Below are positions 9,084 through 17,150 of a stretch of DNA of 64,000 bases, piece after piece. How positions within the stretch are numbered: position 1 is the stretch's first letter; each line of letters begins with the position of its first letter. Source of the DNA: Pedobacter sp. Leaf176 (GTDB lineage: Bacteria > Bacteroidota > Bacteroidia > Sphingobacteriales > Sphingobacteriaceae); assembly GCF_001424305.1 (NCBI RefSeq), contig NZ_LMPD01000006.1, positions 327,285-391,284 of the forward strand, in the 5' to 3' direction. The position numbers and the translations under genes are program-made. Under the pieces are notes generated by a model that saw only the letters and a list, made by a program, of their open reading frames with translations, did not search any database and had not been told where the DNA came from.

Positions 9084-9917
9084 TTAAAATCGTCCTTTGT
9101 ACCCTACGGGCTCAATTCTGCAAAAGGCATCATATCGTCCCTTTAATTGGAACATCTTTGGGTTTATGTTAAAATCAAAAATTCTATAAAGATGAAAGTT
9201 ACCCTCATTTTTAATTGAAAAATTGAATTCATTGGATGTGAAAAAAAAAGGCGCTTCTTTAGATAGTTTGGTCGTTTTAACCTCAATGTATTTATCCGTA
9301 CCGTTTAAGTTTCGCGATAAAATATCAAAGCCTAAACCGTCACCCTGTTCTTTGGACACCCATTCAATTTTTTCTGCAAGCGCTTCTTTTCCAGATTTGA
9401 TTAGCAGGTTTTTTTCAAATTGAATAGCCAGTTCTTCACCTTGCATTCCTAATAACCGATTATTTTGTTCCCTTTCCAAATAATTTATTTTGACAGGGTT
9501 TTGTGCCGGCCTTACGATTCGGATATCCTTTTTAATTTCAGGCGCCGTTACCAACCAGTTTTCAAATTTAACACCTTTATTCACGAACGAACTGTCATTA
9601 GCAAACTCACCAAATAATAATTGTACATTAGGATTCAACTTCAAATACCCCCTTACCGCAGGGATAAGTTTGCTGCGCTGAAATTGATCTCTTGGCAGAT
9701 ATCCTCTAATAAATGGAATATTCATTTCGACAAGTACAGCGCTAATATTTTGGTGCTTAAATTCAATTGAAGATGCCGTCCTATTATTCAGCAACGGAAA
9801 CAACGCCTTTCTATGAAAAGATTTGTTAAGTACTTTCCCTGTTAATTCGTCTATCAACATTGAAAAATAGTCGGCTACTATTAGTTTGACCTCGGCATCT
9901 GACCAATCTTGTGGCAT
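9084..9917 (-). CDS. DUF3883-type PD-(D/E)XK nuclease, defence operon
   Basis: A 277-aa protein, last gene of the island operon. Residues 1-110 form an N-terminal helical region (PQDWSDAEVKLIVADYF) that often precedes nuclease domains in restriction proteins. Residues 155-275 look like the DUF3883/Mrr-like fold: GMQGEELA (E161/E162), then GDGLGFDIL with D198, and KYIEVKTTK with E212 and K214, matching the D...ExK catalytic core of PD-(D/E)XK endonucleases. All core residues appear intact, so it is predicted to cleave DNA. It follows the receiver-like gene by 14 bases. As the only nuclease-like protein beside a cytosine methyltransferase, it is the probable effector or restriction subunit. Specificity is unknown. 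Confidence 0.75.
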   Translation of the reverse strand: MPQDWSDAEVKLIVADYFSMLIDELTGKVLNKSFHRKALFPLLNNRTASSIEFKHQNISAVLVEMNIPFIRGYLPRDQFQRSKLIPAVRGYLKLNPNVQLLFGEFANDSSFVNKGVKFENWLVTAPEIKKDIRIVRPAQNPVKINYLEREQNNRLLGMQGEELAIQFEKNLLIKSGKEALAEKIEWVSKEQGDGLGFDILSRNLNGTDKYIEVKTTKLSKEAPFFFTSNEFNFSIKNEGNFHLYRIFDFNINPKMFQLKGRYDAFCRIEPVGYKGRF

Positions 9918-9931
9918 CAGGTTGTTTGAAT

Positions 9932-11557
9932 TTACAATTTACCAAAATCTATACCTACCCGCATCGCATGAGCAAATGAATTGTTTGCCATCCTCTGTGT
10001 ATAATTTTCTTTAATAGTAGAATGATAGATTAATTCATAATCTTCGTCCTTACCATCCAAGCCTTTTAAAATATGATTCAGGACCTTGTTATCTTTTATT
10101 TTTAAGACAACCGGCCTATTGTTCCATCTTACGGCGATTACTTTGTCATTGTCTTTAAGGTAAGAACAAAATACATCGTCGCCCATCTTCACCATTTCTA
10201 CAGAGGAATGCTTTTTGCCGGTAATAAAGAAAAAATTATTTTTGATATTATCCGGTTCAAGACAATCGCAATGCGCAGTAATGCATAGAAAAAAACTACC
10301 ATCTTTTTTTCGGTAAAAGACGTCACCAAATTTCAGTTTATCTCCGTCAGATCGTTTAATATGGAGTGTGTTATAATACAGGTTTAGCTTTAATATTTCA
10401 TCAATTAGCTCGACTTCATTTTCAGATTTTTCGAGCTCTGTTAATTTTTCTTTAACATTCTTTTCACGATCGTAAGTATCCCAAAATTCATCTTGAACAG
10501 ATTTCAATCTACCTTGTTTATAATCAAAATAGGAAATGGTATGACTTTTTATTATGCTCATCAGGAATTCAAAAAAACCACTTTTTTTATCACGTTGGTG
10601 ATATAACACAGCATCCTTAATACTATCCGCGTCTTTGCCGATAAATCCTGAGCTTTCTCTGAGCAAACTTCGAGTTTCCAATGTAATTAGTGTTAGCAAG
10701 TTTCCGCAAACTTTTTGTAGGGCCGTTGTGAAAAATTGAAAGAGTTGTAAAGGCTCTGGATTGGATTTATTAGTAATCTGGATGATAGTGTGATTAACCA
10801 TCAAAAAATTTTCGCTCACAAATTCAAGATTAAATTCGCTTTCAAATGTAGGAGTTTCTATAGGTTCAACCTCATTTAATATATAACCAAAGATTTCACA
10901 GGCCTTTAATGTGTCTGAGTGAACTTTTTTAAGGCTTTTCGCAAAAACTTTGTAATCATCACCAAGATCAGTTTCTATCAACTTTTTTAATTCTTGTATA
11001 TTTTCCTTTTTAAGATCACCTCCCGTTAAGGCTATATCTTTAAATTGACCAATATATTTTTTAAAAAAGGACGAGTCGTGTCCAAGGCTTTCAATTTCCG
11101 CTATGATTTTGTTGTATTCAGCGACTGAAGCATCAGTATACTCAGGATTGAAGTAAGCCTTTATAAAGTATAATATTTGAGAGAAGTCCTTTACTTCAGT
11201 TGCGGTGTAGATCGATATGAAATGAAGACTGTCTGTATTGACGGCCTTTCGAAGTACTTTAAGCGTTTCCGGCTGTTTTAGCCCCTCGCCAATTAATTGC
11301 CAGTCTAAAACTAATAAATCTCTATTCTTAAAAAGATATTCGTGGTCTTCCTCCCAATTTTTGCCGGCATCGAATTTGTAAAAATCGATAGTTTTATTTT
11401 CTTTCCTGAAAGATTCATATACCCCCTTTGTTAAGGTGTAATCTGCATCAGTTTCCGTAACCTGTGTAAAAGGCTCAACGATGTTATCATCAATATAAAT
11501 CGACGAAATAATTGATTTTTTAATAATTCCGACAGCAGGGCTTTCTAGATCAGTCAT
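9932..11557 (-). CDS. Receiver-domain-like protein of defence operon
   Basis: A 541-aa protein of unestablished function. The first 130 residues resemble a response-regulator receiver: acidic pair D23-D24 in IYIDDN, strand LLVLDWQL with D85 at the phospho-acceptor position, and SIYTAT (T118) where receivers carry the conserved Thr. No clear conserved Lys follows, and the spacing is longer than in CheY, so it is a divergent receiver. Residues 130-541 carry no DNA-binding domain that I recognise; the C-terminal part (about 385-541) is beta-rich and may be a separate domain (FGDVFYRKKDGSFFLCITAHCD). It lies 8 bases after the ATPase gene, which itself has a histidine-kinase-like C-terminus, suggesting that these two are phosphorelay partners. 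Confidence 0.6.
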   Translation of the reverse strand: MTDLESPAVGIIKKSIISSIYIDDNIVEPFTQVTETDADYTLTKGVYESFRKENKTIDFYKFDAGKNWEEDHEYLFKNRDLLVLDWQLIGEGLKQPETLKVLRKAVNTDSLHFISIYTATEVKDFSQILYFIKAYFNPEYTDASVAEYNKIIAEIESLGHDSSFFKKYIGQFKDIALTGGDLKKENIQELKKLIETDLGDDYKVFAKSLKKVHSDTLKACEIFGYILNEVEPIETPTFESEFNLEFVSENFLMVNHTIIQITNKSNPEPLQLFQFFTTALQKVCGNLLTLITLETRSLLRESSGFIGKDADSIKDAVLYHQRDKKSGFFEFLMSIIKSHTISYFDYKQGRLKSVQDEFWDTYDREKNVKEKLTELEKSENEVELIDEILKLNLYYNTLHIKRSDGDKLKFGDVFYRKKDGSFFLCITAHCDCLEPDNIKNNFFFITGKKHSSVEMVKMGDDVFCSYLKDNDKVIAVRWNNRPVVLKIKDNKVLNHILKGLDGKDEDYELIYHSTIKENYTQRMANNSFAHAMRVGIDFGKL

Positions 11558-11565
11558 GGTGCTAT

Positions 11566-14481
11566 TTAAGATTGTGATAAAGGTTTAATTACAAAACATG
11601 CTCCATTTAACTTGTTTAGAGCGGGGTCATTCGTTGCAACAATGTCCAGTCCAACACCATTAAGGCTTTTCTTGGCTAAATAAAGGCCTATTCCTCTTCC
11701 ATTAGGACGGTTTGAATAGAATAATTTAAATATGTCATCTAATAGATAATCATCAATCGGCTCCCCCGAATTCATTATCAGTAAGTTACTATTAACCTCA
11801 TCAATTAGAATTTCTTTTTTATCCGCTCGTTGTAACCAATAAATTGCATTGTTAATAACGTTTATAACGACAGGTTTCAAAATCGATTCATAAGTATAAA
11901 TAGTCCACTTGGAAGCTTTGGGGGTTATATCAAATGAAATTTTATTTTCAGAAAATTTATCATGGAAAAATTCTTTTGTATAGTCTTTTATTTCCTGACC
12001 TGGAATTTGTTTTCTTATCCTACCTGTTGTTCGGTAAATAGGTTGTAAAAGCTTATAGTTATTTTGCAGGTGTTCAAATGCCGTATAGAGACGGTTATAT
12101 TTTTTTTCTGCTTCATCACCGGGAATCATAAAGCGTTGCATTGTGCTGATATTTTCAGCTAACTGTGCATACAAAGTGTTAAACTGATGATCGATAATTT
12201 CAACGGCAATGCCTAACTGAGCGAGTTCATAAGTTTGGTTCCATTCTTCGCGCATTTCTTCAAACTTCCACTTATAAAACCCAACTAAATTATCTTCGTC
12301 AACATTAAAATTTATTCTTTTGATATGTTCAAGAAATGGTGCAGTTCTGCTAATCAGCCGTTCTCTGGAATCATTAAAAATGCTTTCCAGTAATTTCATA
12401 CTTCTTCCGATATCATCTGCGTCGTCTTTTGCCGGAATGATTGCATTGTACTTGCCTTCAAAATCATCCAACAATATTTTTCGTTCATTTTCAAGTTCCC
12501 GTTCAATATTCTTAAAAGCTAGTTCTAACTCGGCAGATACATTACGATACTGAGAAATAAGTGTGTTTTTATATAAAGTGTTTTTATCCTGGAACGACTG
12601 GAAAAGCTCATGCACTTTCAGCTTATCTCTGACATTATTCAGTATAGAAGTTGATTCATCAAAATGACCGACTACCTTAGAATAATCCTTATTATAATTA
12701 TGGTAAGTTTTCTGCTGCAAAGGCGTTGGCTTAAATCTGGTTGGCTTAGAAATTTTAAGGTCTTTTATTCTTATTCTGCAATTTTCCGCTTTTGTTATGA
12801 TATTTTGAAGATCGTTATAAATGATATCAGATTGGTTAGATTTATTTTCCAGTTCTTTCAAATATCCGTCGTATTCTATTTGGAGTTTTTCTAAAGTTCC
12901 AGGAAGATCCTTAAGTTTTTGCTGAAACTCTTTTCTGGCTTGAATATCACGTTGCTTCTCCTGTTCTTCAGCGAGAGACATTTTTTTAAGTTCTTCTTGC
13001 TGATCTCGCTTATAATCTTCCTCTGCTTTGGTAGCAAAATATTTTTTGGCTAGATCTTTAAAGAAATTAATCAGGTCTACTTTAAAGTCGCGAAATGCCT
13101 GATTGTTAGTAAATCCTTCGCGGCTTGATTTATCTTTTAACCCACCATTTCCATCCCTAGTAATTTCAATATAACCGAACATTCTCCTATTGGAAAAAAA
13201 ATACGTTCCAGCACCTTTACTGCGACGCTCTTCAAATTCTAAAAAATCTGTATCGGGACGTCCATATGGTAGAACCCTGAAACCATCTCTATAAATGAAA
13301 AGGCCACTATATATATCTAACTTACGTTCAAACTCATCTTTAACGGCTTCTGTCAGCGAGCTATCTTCCTTTTCACGCTGAACATAACCAAGCTTTATCT
13401 TGTACGGCCCATAGGACGTTTTCTTTCTAGCCTTTTGAGGTTTATATACATGTGGTATCGATTTTTTGTAAATTCTGACTGTCCCGTCAAAATTTCCCTC
13501 AACATCAAAATCACCTTCGATCATGTGATCAGACTTAGTGAAATCATCGGGTTCAAAAAAAGAGCGAAATGTCAAAAGGTCATACACTCCTGTGCCGTCA
13601 CTTTTGTGTATCCAAAAATGAGTCTTATATTCAGGGTCTTTGGTTTTAAAAAGATTAAACAGGCCCGCTAAGGAGGATATGGTATAATTTAACGACGCGC
13701 TATCAATGTCTTTTGTTGAATCTTCTTTCGCAAACGTGCTTAGCTCTGTTATTTGCGGATCTGGATGAAAAATAATAAACCTGGTGGCATGTGCAGCCGA
13801 TAAATCGGCTAAAAGACCTTTTACAACATCATTGATGATAAAATCAGGAACGCTAAGATTATTACAGTAAGAAATTATTGATGCCTTAATTTCAGGCTGT
13901 TCGCTCCATGGATCAAATTTACCGGGGGCTATTTGAGGAAAATTTTGAAGAAATTCCTTTTTTAGATTTTTCAGCGTTCCCTCAAACTCGTCTAATGAAG
14001 TAATTGAGCTTTGAGGAATTTGCACATCTCCTAAATATAAATTGTAGTTTTCTAAGATACGCCAGTCAAAAAAAACCAATTCCAAAGGGTGATTTTTCTT
14101 TTTAGTAAGCATAAGCATCTGAGGTCCCAAATAAGCAACTGCAAGACGGCCAATGCCTTTTTCGCCCATCTTTACACGAGGCGGCTTATCCAGTGTATCG
14201 GGTCCTTGTTGGTCGTACCTGCCTCGTGTTTTGGAATCGGTTCCCAAAACAAACCACTTATCGGATATATCTTCATCGTCCATTCCTCTGCCGTCGTCAG
14301 AAACGACGAATATGGACTGGCTCGCACCTTCATACCCCTGCTCATACAACGATGCTTCTAGGTTATTACCGTAAGCATCGTATCCGTTTTTCCAAAGTTC
14401 GGAAATAGCAGTAGGCAAATCAGCTATCTGTCCTTTACCTAATAAATCGACCGCTCTCGCCTTAGCCCTAAATTGCGCCAT
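11566..14481 (-). CDS. Dual GHKL ATPase: MORC/Hsp90-like plus histidine-kinase-like
   Basis: A 971-aa protein with two ATPase modules of the GHKL fold. The N-terminal module has all Bergerat motifs: ELWKNGYDA (N-box, residues 28-36), DDGRGM (62-67) and GEKGIGR (106-112), in the style of Hsp90/MutL/MORC proteins. A transducer-like region follows to about 470, then long charged coiled coils (about 485-720). The C-terminal part looks like a histidine kinase: an H-box-like segment IIDHQF with H765, then a catalytic domain from 866 with VINNAIYWL (N-box), a degraded first glycine box (MNSGEP), an IFKLFYSNR F-box and NGRGIGLYLAKK (G2). It overlaps the methyltransferase by 14 bases. MORC-like ATPases in restriction-modification loci are known from comparative genomics; this double arrangement next to a receiver is unusual. 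Confidence 0.8.
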   Translation of the reverse strand: MAQFRAKARAVDLLGKGQIADLPTAISELWKNGYDAYGNNLEASLYEQGYEGASQSIFVVSDDGRGMDDEDISDKWFVLGTDSKTRGRYDQQGPDTLDKPPRVKMGEKGIGRLAVAYLGPQMLMLTKKKNHPLELVFFDWRILENYNLYLGDVQIPQSSITSLDEFEGTLKNLKKEFLQNFPQIAPGKFDPWSEQPEIKASIISYCNNLSVPDFIINDVVKGLLADLSAAHATRFIIFHPDPQITELSTFAKEDSTKDIDSASLNYTISSLAGLFNLFKTKDPEYKTHFWIHKSDGTGVYDLLTFRSFFEPDDFTKSDHMIEGDFDVEGNFDGTVRIYKKSIPHVYKPQKARKKTSYGPYKIKLGYVQREKEDSSLTEAVKDEFERKLDIYSGLFIYRDGFRVLPYGRPDTDFLEFEERRSKGAGTYFFSNRRMFGYIEITRDGNGGLKDKSSREGFTNNQAFRDFKVDLINFFKDLAKKYFATKAEEDYKRDQQEELKKMSLAEEQEKQRDIQARKEFQQKLKDLPGTLEKLQIEYDGYLKELENKSNQSDIIYNDLQNIITKAENCRIRIKDLKISKPTRFKPTPLQQKTYHNYNKDYSKVVGHFDESTSILNNVRDKLKVHELFQSFQDKNTLYKNTLISQYRNVSAELELAFKNIERELENERKILLDDFEGKYNAIIPAKDDADDIGRSMKLLESIFNDSRERLISRTAPFLEHIKRINFNVDEDNLVGFYKWKFEEMREEWNQTYELAQLGIAVEIIDHQFNTLYAQLAENISTMQRFMIPGDEAEKKYNRLYTAFEHLQNNYKLLQPIYRTTGRIRKQIPGQEIKDYTKEFFHDKFSENKISFDITPKASKWTIYTYESILKPVVINVINNAIYWLQRADKKEILIDEVNSNLLIMNSGEPIDDYLLDDIFKLFYSNRPNGRGIGLYLAKKSLNGVGLDIVATNDPALNKLNGACFVIKPLSQS

Positions 14482-15586
14482 TTATTCTGTTTTCTATCAA
14501 TGCATTACCAATTGCCATGGCCATTTTAGGAGGCACTGCATTACCTATAAGTTTTCCATTAATTCCTTGGCTCGAAGCCAAAAATTTGTAACTGCTACTA
14601 AAGGACTGGAGTACAGCCCCCTCACGTAGCGATAAAGCCCTGTCCTGTTCGGGGTGTCCGTATCGACCATTTGACAAACTGTAAAATTTAGTAGTTATAG
14701 TTGGTGATGGTTTGTCCCAATAAAGCCTACCATAGACATCACTATGACCCTCATAATCTTTATAACATTCCAATTGTAATTCTGGATCATCAGACCATTC
14801 TCTTCGCGAACCTCCGTTATGAGTGGTTCTTTGAATTCTTCTCATGTTCACTTCATTAAGACTGGCTGCGCTATGTAAAAATTCGCTATTATCTTTATGC
14901 CCTGCTACGATTGGGGGAAATACAGTTGTATCGCCGATAACTGATCTAACGGAGGTCACATTTTTCTTACTACCTGTAGGCAATTTTATTTCATTATTTA
15001 TCCTCGTGGCTAGCAACACATATCTTCTTCTGTTTTGAGGCACTGAAAAATACTTAGCATTAAGTACGTCATCAGAAAACACATAACCCGCGTCGATCAG
15101 AAATTGTTTAAACCGACCTAATGGACTTTCATTGTTTTTTTTTAATCCTGGAACATTTTCTATAAATATATACCCAGGTCTAAAATGATCTACAAACCGT
15201 TGAAAATCTTCTAAAAGTAATCTTCCCTTGGCTGATTTATCTTTAATATTATTTACTGAACTATAATATTGACACGGGCTGCAACCTATAAATACCAAAT
15301 CATCATCGTTGCGTTGAATTTTTAATTCAGTGCTAAGATCTTCAGGATTGTAGAGCGAAATATCTTTTTTCAAAAATTTACTCCCGGTATTATTCTCTTC
15401 GTAAGTAGCCTTACAATTCGGATCAATGTCGATTCCGGCTAAGACTTCGATGCCAGCCTGGACGAATCCCGCTGTAACGCCACCCGCACCACAGAAGAAG
15501 TCCACTGCTTTTAATTGTGGTGTAATAGGCGCTACCGGAAAGAGTTCTATAGGATTATTGATAACGTTAGGATTCGGTTGTAACAT
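14468..15586 (-). CDS. DNA (cytosine-5) methyltransferase
   Basis: A 372-aa m5C methyltransferase. Conserved motifs are in the standard order: motif I VDFFCGAGGV (28-37), motif IV GCSPCQYYSS with catalytic C105, motif VI ENV (143-145), motif VIII QNRRR (184-188), a short target-recognition region (about 220-310), and motif X GNAVPPKMAMAIGNAL near the C-terminus. PCQYYS replaces the common PCQPFS. It transfers a methyl group from SAM to cytosine in a specific sequence, which cannot be read from the protein. First gene of the four-gene minus-strand operon, overlapping the GHKL ATPase start. It should protect self DNA from the DUF3883 nuclease downstream, or mark DNA for the ATPase. Confidence 0.95.
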   Translation of the reverse strand: MLQPNPNVINNPIELFPVAPITPQLKAVDFFCGAGGVTAGFVQAGIEVLAGIDIDPNCKATYEENNTGSKFLKKDISLYNPEDLSTELKIQRNDDDLVFIGCSPCQYYSSVNNIKDKSAKGRLLLEDFQRFVDHFRPGYIFIENVPGLKKNNESPLGRFKQFLIDAGYVFSDDVLNAKYFSVPQNRRRYVLLATRINNEIKLPTGSKKNVTSVRSVIGDTTVFPPIVAGHKDNSEFLHSAASLNEVNMRRIQRTTHNGGSRREWSDDPELQLECYKDYEGHSDVYGRLYWDKPSPTITTKFYSLSNGRYGHPEQDRALSLREGAVLQSFSSSYKFLASSQGINGKLIGNAVPPKMAMAIGNALIENRINGAI

Positions 15587-15758
15587 AGATAACTTTCTGC
15601 TGTTTTACAAAAAAAAATATGCCCAATTTACGGAGAATGTAATAATAAAACCTAATCTTAGGAGGTAGCACTATCATTTTTTTTGATATATCCTCAAAAT
15701 GGGCTACCAAAGCCTCAAATGTATTCAATAATTTAGCTTGTTTCAGATTACATCCATA

Positions 15759-15830
15759 AGCTGGTGCGAGCTTGTAGCTTGTTCCTATATCAACTTAAAT
15801 TATATCATTTCTGCCGCATATATTCAAAAA
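15759..15830. repeat. 70-bp dispersed repeat, copy 1
   Basis: Starts aagctggtgcgagcttgtag and matches 16268-16340 along roughly 70 bases. The core is a hairpin with GAGC and GCTC-like arms around TTGTA; copy 1 has one arm mutated. No coding content. Confidence 0.65.
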
Positions 15831-16267
15831 CTAAAACTAGCTGGATAAATTAAGCTGCTTAAAGCAAGTGATTACGAATTCTAAATTTTAATAATGGCTT
15901 TTTTATATTGTTACAAGTTAAAAGCTCGGACCAGCACAAATAATGAATTGCAATCCGATCGGACTAGCGGGGGGACACATTGCTCATAAGAATTACTTAC
16001 TTAAATGCAAATATAAGTCAAGATTCATGTATCCTTTCATCTTTAGCCTTTCCTATTATATAAATGTTTCATGTTCCAAAATATAATAATTATCAGAGCA
16101 TAATAAACCCAACTGAAGCTATTATATCTTATTGATAAATATACTAAAGTGACAAGTAATATGAGACTAAATATTATCCAGAGTATTTTGGTCATCATAT
16201 CGTTTGCTTACTTATTTTATTGACTTAAACGTCTCCCAATTGCACAACACTTTCAAGATTAGTGTTC

Positions 16268-16340
16268 AAGCTGGTGCGAGCTTGTAGCTCGTATCCAAAT
16301 TAACTCAAATAATATCAATTTCTAACAAATATTTTCTCCG
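16268..16340. repeat. 70-bp dispersed repeat, copy 2
   Basis: Second copy of the element at 15759, 510 bases away and in the same orientation. Here the hairpin is intact, with arms CGAGC and GCTCG around TTGTA. The conserved part extends past the hairpin into an A+T-rich tail. Confidence 0.65.
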
Positions 16341-16371
16341 AAATAATCTGTAGAGACGCTACCGACAGAGC

Positions 16372-16445
16372 GTTACATAATTGAAAATCCTATTCATCAA
16401 TTTTCGGAATTCGTTAAACTAAAATCCCAAACAGCGAATGTTTTG
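16372..16445. repeat. Dispersed repeat, shared with 27390-27460
   Basis: The stretch beginning ttacataattgaaaatcct and running through aaatcccaaacagcga is repeated at 27390-27460 with about one difference in five. In both places a second shared block follows about 215-230 bases later (16654 and 27686), so the two blocks are parts of one larger, internally diverged element. Confidence 0.6.
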
Positions 16446-16532
16446 TTTTGCAATCCATAAGATGAACTCGTCCTTACGAGGCCGGAATTTGTTTTTATGA
16501 TTTTCGATAAGCGTAAAGAATATTTTGGATTG

Positions 16533-16612
16533 GAGAAACAATTTCACGAGAAACAAAAAAAAGTTTCTCTAGATAATGTTTCTGGATGGAGAAACAAAAA
16601 CAGGAGAAACAA
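16533..16612. repeat. Four GAGAAACAA motifs in two 15-bp-spaced pairs
   Basis: The nonamer GAGAAACAA occurs at 16533, 16548, 16589 and 16604, giving spacings of 15, 41 and 15 bases. A reverse-complement GTTTCTC at 16563-16569 pairs with the second copy as an inverted repeat. No gene overlaps it. Confidence 0.6.
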
Positions 16613-16653
16613 AAGAATTTTCTCGTGAATTTGTTTCTAAAATAGAATAAGCT

Positions 16654-16795
16654 TGTCCGCCCATAGTTTCCAGACGGCGCTACGGATTGATTAAAAGCGT
16701 CTGTGACTGTTTTTATATTGAGTTATAAACTCAATTCCATGCTTGCATCCATAGAGACGCTATGCTTAACGCTAACGGACAGGGCGGGCATAGGT
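16654..16795. repeat. 140-bp structured repeat, copy A
   Basis: Shares blocks with 27686-27830: gtccg near the left end, agtttccaga, tgtgact, a hairpin with arms TTGAGTT and AACTCAA (16718-16734), gcatcc, tagagacgct and cta.cggaca-like right end. The ends resemble an inverted pair (tgtccgccc versus gggcgggca), so a small non-autonomous mobile element is possible. Confidence 0.6.
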
Positions 16796-16935
16796 CTAGG
16801 AATTGCGTTCAGAAGTATTAGTCTGGCACACGCGTCTCGTTTATAACGAATCGATTATTTTAGATAAGTTGTCATTCCCAATTTAATTGGGAACCACGAT
16901 TGCTCATGAATGCCTTTGAGGAAAGAAAAACCTAT

Positions 16936-16996
16936 GAATAATCCTAATTCTATCGCAAAGCGCTTTAAGATTCCCGCCTGCGCGAGAATGACGGAA
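16936..16996. repeat. 60-bp dispersed repeat, shared with 66-125
   Basis: Runs from aatcctaat through gctttaagattcccg to gcgagaatgacg. The other copy lies at the left edge of the window. It has no coding capacity. Confidence 0.65.
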
Positions 16997-17027
16997 GGAA
17001 ACGAAATAAAGCGATATTGGCCAGGTC

Positions 17028-17103
17028 TTACATTTTACGCAAGCAACAGGTGGTCATACATCTCAGGTTCTGGACATCAGTCTTTTTGATGGGTTCATAA
17101 GTC
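17028..17103 (-). pseudogene. 3'-end remnant of a SAM methyltransferase paralogue
   Basis: Reading the minus strand gives about 24 codons ending in TYEPIKKTDVQNLR then MTTCCLRKM and a stop. This closely matches the C-terminus of the intact methyltransferase at 26703-27320, which ends YEPIKTTNVQNLRSMTTWC and LRKSN. An in-frame stop and loss of similarity follow immediately upstream, so only the last roughly 75 bases of a paralogous gene survive. It is seen directly from the alignment of the two stretches; it cannot encode a working enzyme. Confidence 0.75.
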
Positions 17104-17150
17104 ACCTTTTTTTAGTCTGCAGTTTATCAAACCCTCCTATTTTATCAAAG

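Larger units (their letters stand above)
15587..17027. other. Repeat-rich gene desert upstream of defence operon
   Basis: About 1.4 kb without a believable reading frame. It contains at least five kinds of short repeat that also occur elsewhere in the window or twice within this stretch (listed separately), including hairpins, direct repeats and fragments of dispersed elements. The promoter of the methyltransferase operon must lie at the left end, just above 15586; I could not place an exact TAnnTTTG element. The accumulation of decayed elements fits the edge of an acquired island. Confidence 0.6.
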
